A stretch of DNA of 64,000 nt from Nageia nagi (GCA_050084985.1 JBITNC010000001.1:59086001-59150000); one strand, 5' to 3'; positions 1 through 12,114 are shown, counted from the stretch's first letter. Made by a program: numbers and translations. The notes: generated by a model not told the origin, from the sequence alone.

Positions 1-355
1 TTTGTTATGATGATAATATTTATTCTTTAATCATCATTAAAGTTATTATTGATTTGTCAAGTAATTTTCATATTGCATGATATTATAACAAACTATTAGT
101 ATGATAGAATTTTTTTTTAACAAATTTGTTTATTAAAAGATTAAAAGTTATGAAAATCTACCTCAACTTGTTAATAAAATTGTTACAAGATCATTTACAA
201 ATTTACTACCACCTTGATCAAGTAATAAATTTGTGATGAATTATCAACAATATGTTAGAGGTTCATAAATTTATTATTGATCATTAATAAAGTTATTATC
301 CATTTGTCAATTAATTTTAGTATTGTGTGATATAAAACAAATTACTGGTAGCATT
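1..355. repeat. Imperfect direct repeat in AT-rich DNA
   Basis: Bases 10-96 and 268-355 resemble each other in the same orientation. Both read ...taatcat(c/t)attaa(t)aaagttattat... then tttgtcaa(g/t)taatttt, a tattg(c/t)(a/g)tgat block and an acaaa(c/t)ta run. The period is about 260 bp. Nothing coding is visible here. It may be part of an older element that extends left of the window. Confidence 0.55.
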
Positions 356-1290
356 GCTTCCTTCAAAAATAAATCAAGATTTATTTGAAAGGATTGAAAA
401 TGAAATGGGGAGATGTAGATCATTGACATTTAATACATATATGGAGGAAAAAGTGGATATATTATTATATATATAATATTTTAAATTAAAAATATTTTTA
501 TAATAAAGAAGAGATGTGATATATGTTATATCTTATACTATTTTCATAATAAAGGTTAGGAAATTTATGCAAAATTGTCATGTTAAATTTAATCATGGGT
601 TAAAAAAAGAAATTTCATCCATAATTATAACAATAAATGAGCGCAAAGCCAACATAAAATAGTGGTTACATGAGTATTTAATAAATATCAAGAGGTTTTG
701 TAGGATTAGCCCATGGTAGGAGCTTCATAATCTACCATTCATTGCCATTGATTGGAGGGAATGGCATGCAAATTCTATCAATCATTGGTATGAAAAGAGT
801 TATCCTTATCTATTTCATCATTTCAACTAGATATAGGCTAGATAGGAGTGGGGGGATGAGATCAAGTATGCTGCACAAAAGTATCATTAATGGTTCGAAC
901 ATCGATCTGAGTATCTTGCATTGATAACTTCCATCTATCATGTTGGTGATAGGAGCTCATCCTTGCATCATTGTATCATTTATGCATCAAATCTGGTTAA
1001 GGCCATTGATGGTCCACATGTTGTGATTGCACACTTGATGAAGGATATCAATGTGAGTGGAACTATGAGCATTTCTATATTGAAGGATTGAGAGGTAGTA
1101 GGATGATGACAAATGAAGCATTTTCTTAGTAGTCTAGAAGGGTATGTAGGTGAGCTAGCTCAACCTTAACTTTGTGGGCTTGATCAATAATTTGTAGTCA
1201 AATATCAATAAAAATTTCCTACTACAATGTAATGCTCACTAATAATTACACATATGAATGATAGGTTTTATAAATTTACTTGTGATACAA
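356..1290. other. No recognisable gene
   Basis: AT-rich DNA with short open stretches only. The reading frames around 740-1090 on the plus strand are somewhat less AT-rich and give short protein-like stretches broken by stops, but match no family I can name. It may be decayed transposon or leader sequence of the LINE that follows. Confidence 0.4.
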
Positions 1291-1490
1291 CCATTATTTT
1301 TTATGGTGTATACAAGATTTTAGCACCAGAAAGAGAATATACATTTGGTCCCATTATGGGTAAGCCTACACAACCTCCCCTTAGATTATTTGGACATGAA
1401 TGTTATTGCAGGAAGTGAACATGGTCAAATCATAGTGTCAATTGACAAAGTAACATGATTTAAAAAATAAGGATTGTAGAAAGATTTTTT

Positions 1491-1718
1491 GTGAACATTG
1501 ATATCACCAACGATATCAGCCATGAAAAATTATTGGATGAAGAAAATGGAGATTCATGGGAACAAAATATTATATATGAAAACCTCCAAGTAAGATATAA
1601 TATTTATGGAAAGTATGGAAAGTTTGATCACTATGCCAAGGAGTGTCCTGAAAGCAAAAATAACAAACAAGAAAATCTAACAAAAGAACATGAAGATCAA
1701 AAGGCAATAAGTAGGTGA
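1491..1718 (+). pseudogene. L1 ORF1 remnant, zinc-knuckle end
   Basis: A 75-codon open stretch just ahead of the LINE ORF2. Its middle reads YENLQ...YGKYGKF(D)HYAKECP, the usual L1 ORF1 layout of a YEN(L/F) lead followed by a CxxCGxxGHxxxxCP knuckle. Both leading cysteines are now tyrosine (arginine-tyrosine and isoleucine-tyrosine contexts), while the histidine and final Cys-Pro remain. The ORF1 product binds LINE RNA in living elements; this one could not coordinate zinc normally. The rest of ORF1 is not recognisable upstream. Confidence 0.6.
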
Positions 1719-2234
1719 AATAAAAGCTTCCAAAGGAATGATCTAGACCCTAGGAAAATAAGGGGAGGAATAACTACGAATAATCAAATGTGTTTGCTAT
1801 AAGATATTCATTTCAACCTCTAGATCCAAATGGAGGCATCTAAATTATGGAAATAACTAACGTATAAGTAGAGAAAAAACCTTTCATTATCACTAGTGGT
1901 AGGGAAGGTTCCTAGGAGGATGGATGGGATTTAGCAAGAGGAAGAAAGAAGCAAATATATAGTGTAGATATCAGAAAGAAGATCACCAGGTGAACATAAT
2001 TGTACTCCCCACATAGTATTGATAAAGGATCAATAAATTTAGCAGGTAAAAATAGAAATAAAAATAAACAAAATAAGTACTATGATGATATATTGTTAAG
2101 AACACCCAATGTAGGAAAAAGAAATATCATAAGGGTATCGTGTGAGAGCAAAGATAAAGTATATTACTAATAATACACAACACACCTTAGAGAAGGGTGG
2201 GGTTCGTAAGGCCTCCAATAAGTTCTAGTAATTA

Positions 2235-4992
2235 TGCTCTATTGGAATGTGAGGTGTTGCAATAACCTTGCTTGATGGAGGGAAATCAAGAACCTTTGTA
2301 CATAAGTTAGGCCAAATATAATAATGATTCAAGAGTGGCTACACTATGGAACCTAATCAAGGTGGAAGGTACCCCTCTACTATTATTAACAAATAGAAAT
2401 GTGCCTTTATACTCATTTTCAAGTAATTGAGTTCAATTTTGAATTTGTAGCTACAAATATTTATGCATTAATGATGCTTACGAAAGAAAGATACTACTGA
2501 AAAATATTACCAAATATAGATAAACCTTCAATGATATTCCATCATTGGTTATGGGGGACTTTAATACTATAATGTATAGCTTTGAAAATATAGGAGGAAG
2601 GGAGGAGTCTCAAGGCAATATGGAGGTTCTCAGAAAGTACATGAATGATCAATGTTTTATAGATCTACATATGACTAGAAATTAATTCACATGGTTAAAC
2701 AACCATGAAGATGAGATATTTTCTAGTACAAGTTGGATTAGGATTTGTGCTCCTTGTGTTGAATAAGCGATTACCTAGATTATTCTATGAGCTATAAGTT
2801 AAAAATAGACTTAGCTCATAGCCCAATTTTTGTATCAGTAAAACCATTTACAAAGAATAATTTTCCCTTCATATTTGAGATAATGTGGATTCAGCACTAG
2901 CAGATAGAATATAGGATACAAAAATGGTGGGTGAAAAAATAAGTTTATGGAATCAAAATGTATCAAGTGGCAATTAAGTTATAATTTTGAAAGAAGAAAT
3001 TGAAGGAATGAAATAAATTTATCTTTCATAATATTACAAGGAAAAAGGAGGGGATCAAGGAACAACTAGAATAGATATAAAATGTCTACCAACAAGAAAG
3101 AAGAGGAAGAACAAATCTAGAAGTAGAATAGGAGAAGGAATTAGGAAAGGAATAGAGGAGGACCAGGGAATAGGAAGCTACCCATTAGATGTAAAAATCC
3201 CAAATTGATTGGTTATGTAAAGGTGACCAAAATACTCCCTTCTTCCACATAAAGACCATAAAAGCACCAAGCCTACAACAAAATTATGGCATTGGATATG
3301 GATGATGATTCTATAATTCTATATATAGATATGATAAAAAAGAAAAAGAAATCAAATTCTATGAAAAACTACTTTCCTCTAATCAATTAGGTGAACCTTA
3401 ACTCAGCACAAAAGAGCCTCAACAATATCCTTCCCTTCTAAATGCTGGAGATAGTGATGTTGTTACTAAATCCTTTATGGATGAGGAGATAGAAGAAGTA
3501 TTTTTTAGCATGGGAAAATATAAGGCACCTGGTATAGATATATTCTCTACATTATTTTCAATACTTTTGGTACATAGTGGGAGTGGATGTAAAATAAGCA
3601 ATCATGGAGTTCTAGGTGAATCATGCCTTACTTAAAGTTGGAATGCTACCATTTTAGCACTAATTCCAAAAAGAAATTGAGCCACAAATAGAAGATTTTA
3701 GGTTGATAAGTTTATGCAACATAATATAGAAATTATCACCAAAATACTAGCAAATAGTTGTAGGGACTTATTCCAAAGATAATTTCTAAAGAATAAGATG
3801 GGTTTGTTAAACAAAAGAAAATAGGAGATGGAATAATAATGGTGCATAAATTTATTCACTCAATTCAATATAAGAATGTGGTTAGAATGATAATCAAATT
3901 AGACATTTCAAATACGTATGATGGAGTTTCATGATTGTTTCTTAATAGTATGTTAAAGAAATTTGGATTCTGCTCCAAATTGTGGAAATGGATAAGGATA
4001 TGCATTTCCACTACAACCTTGTCAATGCTAATGAATGGGGAGATATCATGATTCTTCAATTGTTAAAGGGATATCAAGTAGGGGGATCCAATTTCCTCAT
4101 ATCTATTTATAATGATGGTAGAGGATCTTGGGAGGTATTTAAACCATATAAATTTTGATAGGAAACTAAAATAAATACCCTTGGCCTATACTATGAAGCA
4201 ATCACACATAAGCAATTTGTTGATGATACAATTTTAGTGGATCAATCATCCATCTAGGAAGCAAGGGAGATGAAAATGTTTCTTAAATAATATGAAAGAA
4301 CCTCATATAAGAGAGTCAATTTTGATAAGATCTGGATCTTTTTCTTAAACATTATAGAGGGAAGATAGAGACAAATTGCTAACACTTTCAACTATAACAT
4401 TGATACCTTATCAATAATTTACCTAGGAATATGCTATCTAGTGGAAGAGTGAAAAATAAATTCTAGGAAAATGTAATAGAAAGGATTAATAAAAATTTGG
4501 TTACATGGAAAGAAACCATATTGAGCTAGGAAGAAAAATACTAAAAGTGAAGAAAACATTGTAAAGTATTCCTATGTAGTTTGTAAGTATATTAAAAATA
4601 TCAACCTTGGTGGTAGATAAGATTAATTAGAAGTAGAAACTTCATATGGACTAGAGGAGAGAAATGGAAATAGAAGAACCTAGTGGCATGGGATAAAATA
4701 TGTAGAGTCAAGTACTAAGGGGGATTGGAACTAAGAAGTATGAGATGGGTAAATCAAGTTTTCTAAATCTTAAATCGCACTAAAGCTAACCTTTGACTTG
4801 ATAAAAGATTAGATCAGGGTAATAAGAGAAACATACATGATATTCATAAACAACCTATCACAAATATCAAACCACCCAAAGGTCAATCCTTTTGGAATGG
4901 GCTACTAGATGTCAGAGATCACTTCCAAAAAAATTTAAAGTGGAAAGTAAACAAAGGATATTATGTCATGTTTTAGGAGGATCTATGGTATT
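2235..4992 (+). pseudogene. L1 ORF2 pseudogene: endonuclease and reverse transcriptase
   Basis: The frame begins with a WNVR-C-NN-like endonuclease start and a (I)IMIQE motif at about 2320. A VMGDFN motif follows at 2548-2565, keeping the catalytic Asp-x-Asn pattern of APE endonucleases. The SQIDWL(C)KGD-NT-FFH motif lies near 3205-3245. The RT opens with MGKYKAPGID (about 3509) and keeps the catalytic VDD motif at 4219-4227 (KQFVDDTILVD). The end, near 4880-4990, has the SFWNGLLD...KW-V-G pattern. Dozens of stops and indels break the frame. In life it nicks target DNA and reverse-transcribes the LINE RNA. Confidence 0.8.
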
Positions 4993-5115
4993 GTTAGTGG
5001 CTAACCCATAGCTAAATGGATAAAGTTTAGATTTCAAAATTTGGATCTGGCTCTATAGGAAGTTCTACTTCAAATATGTTCACCCCAATTTTATTTATTT
5101 TTATATTTTTATGAG
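4993..5115 (+). repeat. tRNA-like SINE candidate (copy A)
   Basis: Directly after the LINE C-terminus lies a stretch reading gtggctaacccatagctaaatgg (split over 4998-5020), then aaagtttagatttcaaaatttggatc. The spacing of an AGCTnAATGG box A-like element and a later TTnnAAnnnTGGATC box B-like element resembles tRNA-derived SINE heads. The same sequence is at 56608-56735. The tail is unclear; the T-rich run at 5090-5115 may be its end. This is a pattern guess without an alignment. Confidence 0.35.
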
Positions 5116-6332
5116 AAATAGCCCCACATATAAAATAGGTTTTGCTTCTTATATGCCTTAAAATTATAAGTTAAAAAATATCATTAACATAATCACTTGT
5201 TATAGGGAAAACACATACACACACATATATATTTGAAATTAAAATTTGATTATACAAGAAAATAAAATATGTGAATTAAGTATTTGAATGATTATTTACC
5301 TTATATTTATATATTTGGCTCTTCTTTATAAAAAAGTATAACATGATCCAAAATTGATTCACCTCATTTTTGAATAGATTTCAAAATAGATCACCCTTCT
5401 ATTAAAGTATTTTTTGAAGAGGATTCTTGAAATTTTCCCTGATGGCTATCAAAGCCCCTCTAGATCAACAATAATCCTTTGTACATGTACATAATGGGTT
5501 AACATCCATATATGGAGAAGATCAAGAGATCATATGAGTAACAAGGATCAAGAAATTAGATGGATCATCCTCTCAATACCTAATATAGATATAGAGAGAA
5601 CATTGCAAGAAGTTCAAAGGTAGTTAATATAATATAAATTGTATCTGACTACCAAGTTAGATAGTTTGAGTTGTATGAAAGCTACATATAGAAAGTTGAT
5701 GTACTACTCAGTTAAGATTCGATATTAGAAGCTCAATATAAATAAGGTGGATACAAGGAGATTCATACGGATTAGAATCTCACCAATGATAATCTGATAA
5801 GGGAAATGATTTTTTTTAAATAGATGTGTTATGTAGTATGAAGGAAAGGATACTATGAATCACCTACTAATACAATTCCAAATTACTTCTAATATATAGA
5901 GTTCTCTATATCATGAACTAAATAGGTAATGGGTCATACCGTTTAATATTATAGATCTAATTAAAAAATGGGCTTCAGATGGATTGAGTGCAGAGTTGTC
6001 TCAAACATGGAATATGATAATACCCCATATTTCTATGGCCAATATGGAAAGAGTGAAATCACCATATATTCAAAAATTGCAACTATCTGGTAGAAAATAT
6101 CCTAAAAAAATATCAGCATGAATAATTGAAAATATAAATGTAGACATAAGAGTAGACCCTATAGCAGTCAAAGAAAATGTAGAGTTAGGAGAGTGACTCA
6201 ACTTGGAGACCCCACCTTCCTAACTAGAGGATGAGGTGGAGAGGATTTTATAAGTATCATGATGACTAAAAATATCATACAAATAGGGGGAATGAGGGAT
6301 TACATGTCCCTTATTGTATACAATTTAGAGGA
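5116..6332. other. Shared duplication DNA without a gene
   Basis: AT-rich sequence common to both duplication copies (partner about 56736-57950). It includes a short acacacacatatat run at 5216-5232. I see no coding potential beyond short chance ORFs and no family signature. It could be LINE 3' flank plus other decayed elements. Confidence 0.5.
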
Positions 6333-7372
6333 GATAAACTAGATCATGAACAATAGAGCAACTACGAAGGTAGATGCAAGTGACCCCAACAACAAGATAA
6401 AGATCAAGAAAATTGTATATAAAGTTCAATGATCATAAAATGGATCTTCCTTTACTTAGAATACTATTTTGGTAGTTTATAATGGTAGTATCAAAGTATC
6501 TCTATTATGATTATGGATAATATGTGATAAAAAATTGTATCTTGGATTTGTACTTTTGGCTATTGTTTGGCTACAACTAGAGTAGGTAACTCTAATATAA
6601 AAAATATGTTATGTATGATTTTGATTTAGTTGTGGTACTTGAGAAAACTCTTTTTTACTTGTACCAAAAAAATTTATTGATATAGAAAGAAGTATGCTAC
6701 AAATAAATAAATTAAGCAATATGAATTGGGTTGATTCAGTTATGATAACCACTTATATTTTGGATAGAATCTCCACTAGTAGCTTAGATGGTATACCTCC
6801 ATATGAAGCATGGTATATAAAGAAACCAAATATAAATTATTTAAAAGTATTTTGTTATTTTCCTTATGTAAATATTCCAAAATAACATATGAGAATTCAA
6901 CTTGATCTGAAGGATGAGGCATGCATTTTTATTGGGTATTCTAAAAAAACTAAAATCTATAGGTTTTATAATCTAAAAAATCACAAGATTGAGGTGTTAA
7001 TATATGTAATTTTTGATGAGGGGATAATATATGGTAATAAAAACCTCTACATTAATGATGGTTCTAATTACAAAAGTTCTCTAAAATTGAATCTAATGTA
7101 TTAATCAGCAAATAAAGTTCTTCAAATTTGCAGGCCACTATTCAAGTAAGAAAGAAAATAATTGTTTGAAGTTATCCAAAGATTTTTTCTCCAAGTCCTA
7201 ATTCAATAGCACTTATATTGAGTGAATTTTATTCTCCAAATGATGTTGGTATCAATGCCAAAAAATGTAAAAGAATACTTCAATGCTATCCATTTTCTCA
7301 AATGTTAGATAGTAATTTTTAAAGAAGAGCTACTAGAAGTCAATTACATGATTTCCATTATATAACTCAATT
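6333..7372. other. Block private to copy A of the duplication
   Basis: Similarity with copy B stops at about 6333 and resumes at about 7373. The interval holds a Ty1/Copia integrase-end fragment, listed separately. Copy B has about 1 kb of unrelated sequence instead. Because the Copia reading frame seems to run across the right edge, copy A may carry the older arrangement. Confidence 0.65.
6655..7372 (+). pseudogene. Ty1/Copia pol fragment, C-terminal integrase
   Basis: Two adjoining open stretches (6694-6885 and 6889-7104) are one gag-pol fragment split by a stop. They carry the Copia integrase tail: the (W)-(A)V-TA-Y-L-R region, TP-(Y)EAW...KP(N)--LKVF, then CIFIGYS-KTK-YR-YN...I---VIFDE. 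This matches the usual GYS-KSKGYRLYNP order after the integrase core. A hinge-like RRATRSQLHDF follows near 7320-7350 in a shifted frame, as in Copia elements before the RT. No LTR, RT or catalytic DDE part is visible, so it is a fragment. Confidence 0.75.
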
Positions 7373-8499
7373 TTACCATTATAAAAAGGAAAATATTTAT
7401 AAATATTTTGATAATTTCTTAGCTACAACATTTCATAATTTTATTCAAATTCTTGTATATAGATATTCTAAGATGAGAGTTAAAAGAATCATTTCTATTT
7501 GTAGTTGCAAGAAGAATGCCAATTATATCTTTAGATAAGGAGAAAGAGGTAATTAAGACCAGCCTACTCTTATCTTCATATTATGATTTTGAAGATGTAT
7601 TTTTGTAAGGTAAAAGGTTTTCATAGTAGATTAAAGAAATTAAAAAATATTCAAAAGAAAATTACCTTATGCATATATTTGGGATTATATTATTTCACAA
7701 ATAAGATGCATAATATAGTTCTATTACAAGTTTAATATGATAATAATGATTTATTTAGTTGAAGTATTGATAACTCTCTTTCACTAGACCTACATGGTCT
7801 ATAATTTCAATAGGAATTGAATCTAGTTTGAAAAAACTGAATTGTATTTTTTTAAAAATTTGACAACCTATAAACCATATATTTCCACTCTTGGAGTATC
7901 TTATAATTACTATAGTCCTTGAGATGGTATCTTTGTATAGCATATATTTCAAAAATTAGTATACATTTCTATCAAAGCAATTTTTATAATGATATCATAG
8001 GGTACCTAAGATGATGGTTTTAAATTTCCATCATAGAGAATAAATTTTGATATTTTTTTAGGCAAGTTATAATAATTCCTGTATGATGCTTACTTTTTAA
8101 AAGGGAATTTCAAACCATCACAAAAGATCATTTCTATTTTAAAACTAGGAATTAGATTATCTATGTATATAATAGTGAGTGAAGTTAATTTATATTTTAT
8201 TTACATATTTTTACAATATAGTTATAATCTAGATCAATAATTGTTGAGGTATCAACAAGGGTTTAGATGAAAAATATGGAATTGAGTAATATTTTTTTTA
8301 AATATAATTTGATAATTGATAAACCTTTTATAAATTTTTATGTAATAAATATTTGAAATAAGATTCTTGTAGAGAATTTTTTGATAATAATTATAGATTA
8401 TAATCAAATAAGAAAAAAACTATAATAAAATCTTGGAGAGATAAGATATTTTATAATAATCTAGACCATCATGCTAAAAAATAATTAGAATAAAAAATT
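7373..8499. other. Shared repeat-family DNA
   Basis: AT-rich duplication DNA (partner 58959-60060). The part at 7735-7940, with the ctctctttcactagacctac stretch at 7772-7791, also has a diverged relative at 51060-51260, so it belongs to a dispersed family. No gene is evident. Confidence 0.5.
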
Positions 8500-8790
8500 T
8501 AAAATGTTGATGATGTGAGGGTGGAGAGTTTTGAACTTGGATCCTCCCTTTTTGACTTGAGAGTTTTATCTTGCTACTATTCTCCAAATTCCCTCACATC
8601 CTTAGATGCAGGAAAAATATGTTGATATAGGATACAAACTCCCATATAAATTGTATATTACAAACATGGATAATTTTGATTAGTATTTTATAAGGTGATT
8701 AGTACAAGGGATAAACTTAGTAGAAAATGATTTGAACATCCTAATTTGTATGGTATATAAGCAAAATGAAGAATCAATTAATCACCTACT
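8500..8790. repeat. Dispersed repeat segment with a diverged copy at 58690-58930
   Basis: This stretch includes a gtgaggg...ttttgaacttggatcc run, a ttttatcttgctac run and a gtatattacaaacatggata run. It matches copy B of the duplication at about 60070-60340 closely. It also matches, more weakly, the block 58690-58930 that is private to copy B. The TTTTGAACTTGGATCCTCCC-like stretch resembles a pol III box B, so a SINE-like origin is possible. Confidence 0.5.
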
Positions 8791-9640
8791 TATGACATGC
8801 AAAATATTTTGAAAAGTTGGTAGCAGTTTATCAATTTATAATATAGATAAGATTATATTGAGAATGATAAAATACCTCAAAAGAAAATTCAATGTATTGA
8901 ACAATTTCAATGATAATTATAAATTAAAATATACTTCAATTATATAAAACTATAAAATATAATTGAATTATGAATGAAAGTATGAAAATATTTTTGGGAA
9001 GGTGGGTGGGGAGATTGACAATTCATATGAATTTCACACTTTTGATGCTTGAGTTCATCATGGAAATCATCGAAGAAATTGGCCTACAAATCACTATAGC
9101 AAATCCAATACACCTCACACATATTTTGGTTGTGTGAACATTGATCCATATGATCTATTAAGGAAAATTGAAGATTTTTTGGAAAGATCATAGCCAAGGC
9201 ATGGATCGTGAATACAATCAATCATTGATAACACTTAGGATTAGATGGAAAACATGTCAAGTGTAGGGTGTCAATACCTTAGACATAAATTAGAAATGAT
9301 CATTTTTATACTTTTCTTTTAGTAATGCCCTATCTTAGATCAATTACAACTATCCTAGGCTAGAAAAGACTAGAACATACCAATGGGAGGTTTTAAAGAA
9401 AGAATTATTATGTGGGAGATCCTTGTAATGGGGGTATTTAGGAATTCATCCATTCACTCCATGGGCATGAAAAAAATTGGTCTCAATAAGTTACAAAGTC
9501 CTAGGATGAAGCAAGGGTTATCATAGATAGGTAAACTTCATAATTAACACAAATCTAATTACAACCACTAGGGGTATGGTGAAGAGGGGATTCACACTCC
9601 AAACATGTTTACACTTTACAAGATGATATCATGAATTTCT
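8791..9640. other. Shared duplication DNA without a recognised gene
   Basis: Plus-strand sequence common to both copies (partner about 60345-61245). Composition rises in GC toward 9000-9640 and short protein-like stretches occur, so it may be the decayed 5' part of the ORF that follows. No family signature is visible. Confidence 0.4.
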
Positions 9641-10560
9641 TAGATAAGGGTGAGTCAATGCCAACTTAAATAATGTCAAGTTATAAGGTAAATTCTTTAG
9701 TTTACCCATGAAATATTGTTGCAATGGCACTATGCAAGTTATTTACTTTAAAGGACACCACTCAAAGATTGGAGGCTACCATTTTGTGCTAATGGCCAAT
9801 TTTAGGGAGAAGCTCCAAGTAAATCTCCCTTACTTTTTGTATCACTCCATGGAATCATACATTCATAAAAATAGGGGCCAATTCCCACTCACCATCGGTT
9901 TATTAAGATTTTGGTTGAATTTTCCTATAGCAGAACTGAAATTGTAGCACCACTTCAATAGAGACCTCAACTGTCCCATGCTAGCCACTATCACCTTGAC
10001 CCCCATGACCTCTATGCCCTCCATAAGAACAACCCACTCCTCTTCCACCTCCCTCACATCCCCCACATGATCCTCTTCTATCACTTCCTTGAGATAAAGC
10101 TCTTCCCTTGGATTGAGTTCCTTTATCCTCTTCACACCTCTACTCTCTGTCTCCCCCTAAAACCCAAGGTACGATCACCATTTCTTTTAATTATAAGGAT
10201 TCAATTAGAGATGTTAAGAGGTTTTGGCTTCAGTGGTTGAGGCATAAAGTGACAAATAACTCCATGGAAGGAGTCATTTGAAGAATGCAATGCTGTTATA
10301 TCCTAAGGATCAAACTAAAGAAGCAAAGATGGAAGGACACAAGAGAAAATTTAGTTATTCTCTTCTCACACAAAATAACTAAATTTTGTAAGGAGGGAAT
10401 GAAAGTGTAAGCTACAAAGAGTGAAAACATCATCAAGAGGCTTTTGGAGGACACCTAGTTGAATAGAAGGACTTATCAGTAAGAGAATATCATTAAATCT
10501 TTGTGGGACTTCATGGACAAGATGAAGAATGCTAAAATCAGCAAAAGGTAGGGCATGGAG
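9640..10560 (+). pseudogene. Decayed ORF of unknown, probably transposon, origin (copy A)
   Basis: The less AT-rich composition and open stretches suggest former coding sequence on the plus strand. The best open part is 9708-9947, with YFKGHHSKIGGYHF and a later HSMESYIHKN then LLRFW. A proline- and serine/threonine-codon-rich stretch follows (9960-10150), then another conserved part (10170-10450) with FNYKDSIRD and a LTKFCKEGMK-like end. Copy B keeps the later part better (61739-61978). I do not recognise the family. Its presence in a transposon-dense block and the loss of frame in both copies suggest a mobile-element gene. Confidence 0.4.
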
Positions 10561-11340
10561 ATGACACTTTTCCTTATGTTATTGATATCTACTCTTTTTG
10601 ATTAGGATATATGGATGGAAAATCCTTCCAAAGAGGGAAGTGATATGTAAAATACCATAGATAGTCATTTTGTTCAATGATATATCATAACAATTTTGTA
10701 AGAAAACTTTTTGAGCCTAGTTAATATTAATTTACCTTCCATAAAACAAAAGCATGTTAATTATTTGTAAGATAATGAAAAGTAGTATAAATTTTTAAAT
10801 TTTTAAATATTATATATATATAATCCAAAAATTACAAAATCTTTTAAACATTTTTACAAATCATTCATATGAATAACTTCTTTTTATATCTCAAATCAAA
10901 ATACTTAAACAAAATATATTTATATTTTAACAACCAAAAATTATAATTGAATCATTATAAAAGCATAAATAATATGATGATAATTTTTAATAAACATATT
11001 ACTAATTCTAAAAATCTTTTAAATTTTAATCAAAAATAAAAATCATTTTAAAATTTAATTCAAAATTAAAAAAATCTTTTAAACTATTTTACTCAACCTC
11101 GATATGAATCACTTGTTTTCTCTCTCAAATAAAAATACTTAACATACATTTAAATTGTATTAGCTATAAATAATGACCAAATCACCTATATAATGATAAA
11201 TTTTAGTAAGAAAATGAAATAACCTTCTAACTTTTATTTTTAATTAAAAAAAAAGGGTCTTTCATATGATAACTTCGTTTATCTCTTTTCAATCAAGATA
11301 CTTAGGAAACAAAGAGAAGTACAACATAGAAACCAATTAA
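10561..11340. other. AT-rich shared DNA
   Basis: Very AT-rich sequence with a short TATATATA run at 10812-10822 and repeated aaaatcttttaaa(t/c) motifs (about 10838, 11007, 11066), giving weak short-range periodicity. The partner is 62110-62885. No gene. Confidence 0.5.
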
Positions 11341-11399
11341 TAATAATAAGTAGTAGTTCTTACACCGCAACATACAACATAATAACAGTTTGCTAGTAC

Positions 11400-11885
11400 T
11401 TGTTTAGCAGAAAAATATTAGCATTCGTTGCTGATGATCTGAAAGCAGCAGCTTCTACAACTTTGGATATCCGTAACTTCAATTCCTTGGGAGTCCATGG
11501 TATGATTGAGAAAGTCCATTATATCCTGTCCTTTAGGAGAAGTTTTTCTATGGGAAGCATGATCTATGGAAACGAATCAATGAACTCATCCATAAATCAT
11601 CTACGAAGAAGATTTTCTTGGACATCAGACTACAAAAGTATTTTTGAGGCATTGGACAAGTAAGCGTTTTTCTTTTCTTGATCTGAAATATGCATGTTGA
11701 TGTCTTTTGTCAAAATTGGAATTTTAGATATTGTGTTTTGAATCACCTGTTCCCTACATGTTGTGTATTTGTTGGGTGATAGTAAGGCTAAATTTACTGA
11801 AATTTAAGTTATAGAAGACATGACAATAAGCATTGGTGTTATCTTTCATATTTTGAATTTTAAATTATGGTAGATTGATTGATAG
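11400..11885 (+). pseudogene. Gene fragment, inverted copy of exon/intron sequence (copy A)
   Basis: An 87-codon open stretch (11400-11663) runs from KILAFVADDLKAAA through SFRRSFSMGSMIYGNE to FEALDK and stops at a GTAAG donor-like site (11660-11664). Its SFRRSFS--SMIYGNE-(I/M)N--INHL segment matches the minus-strand ORF at 13489-13902. The sequence from about 11615 to 11885, exon end plus intron, matches the minus strand at 12475-12750. So this is a partial, reverse-orientated copy of the gene to its right, lacking the membrane-segment exon. The product is unknown to me. A second version lies at 62985-63430 with frame-changing indels. Confidence 0.6.
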
Positions 11886-12114
11886 TCTCTCCAATGTGAT
11901 CATTTTACAAGGAAGTGTGAAACTTATTCAACTGTTTATATGTCAACATATTTCAGTTTCTGTGTGTTTATTTGAAAATGTAAAGGAAGGCTTACATGTT
12001 AGAGGAAGTGATCTAGGTGAATTGATTGTTTCTGAAAGCATTGTACTATGCCAGAAAGACCATCTTAAAGCTATAAACATACTTCACAAAGATCTCAAGT
12101 GTTCCCCTCTATAG
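11875..12114 (+). CDS. Short open frame of unknown function (copy A)
   Basis: A 79-codon ORF reading MIDSLSNVI...HVRGSDLGELIVSES...HKDLKCSPL. The frame and most residues are kept in the second copy (63468-63665), although the start differs there (upstream stop). A TTTCAG acceptor-like site lies inside at 11951-11956, so the downstream part could be an exon rather than a stand-alone gene. It lies in the spacer between the two inverted arms. No signal peptide, membrane segment or known motif is visible. Confidence 0.3.
   Translation: MIDSLSNVIILQGSVKLIQLFICQHISVSVCLFENVKEGLHVRGSDLGELIVSESIVLCQKDHLKAINILHKDLKCSPL

Larger units (their letters stand above)
1300..4992 (+). mobile_element. L1-type LINE, decayed (copy A)
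   Basis: A non-LTR retrotransposon relic read on the plus strand. In order it has a zinc-knuckle-like ORF1 end (about 1590-1660), an APE-type endonuclease start (about 2238, WNVR-like), the endonuclease GDFN-like motif (2551-2565), a reverse transcriptase core (3480-4240) and the C-terminal region near 4870-4990. Stops and frameshifts run throughout, so it is dead. From 2398 rightwards the same sequence recurs at 54011-56607. The 5' limit is uncertain because I cannot recognise the ORF1 N-terminus. Confidence 0.8.

Noticed and set aside
9863-10135. Minus-strand 90-codon ORF with Glu/Val-rich sequence
   Set aside because: It lies opposite the Pro/Ser/Thr-codon-rich part of the decayed plus-strand ORF and is not kept open in copy B.
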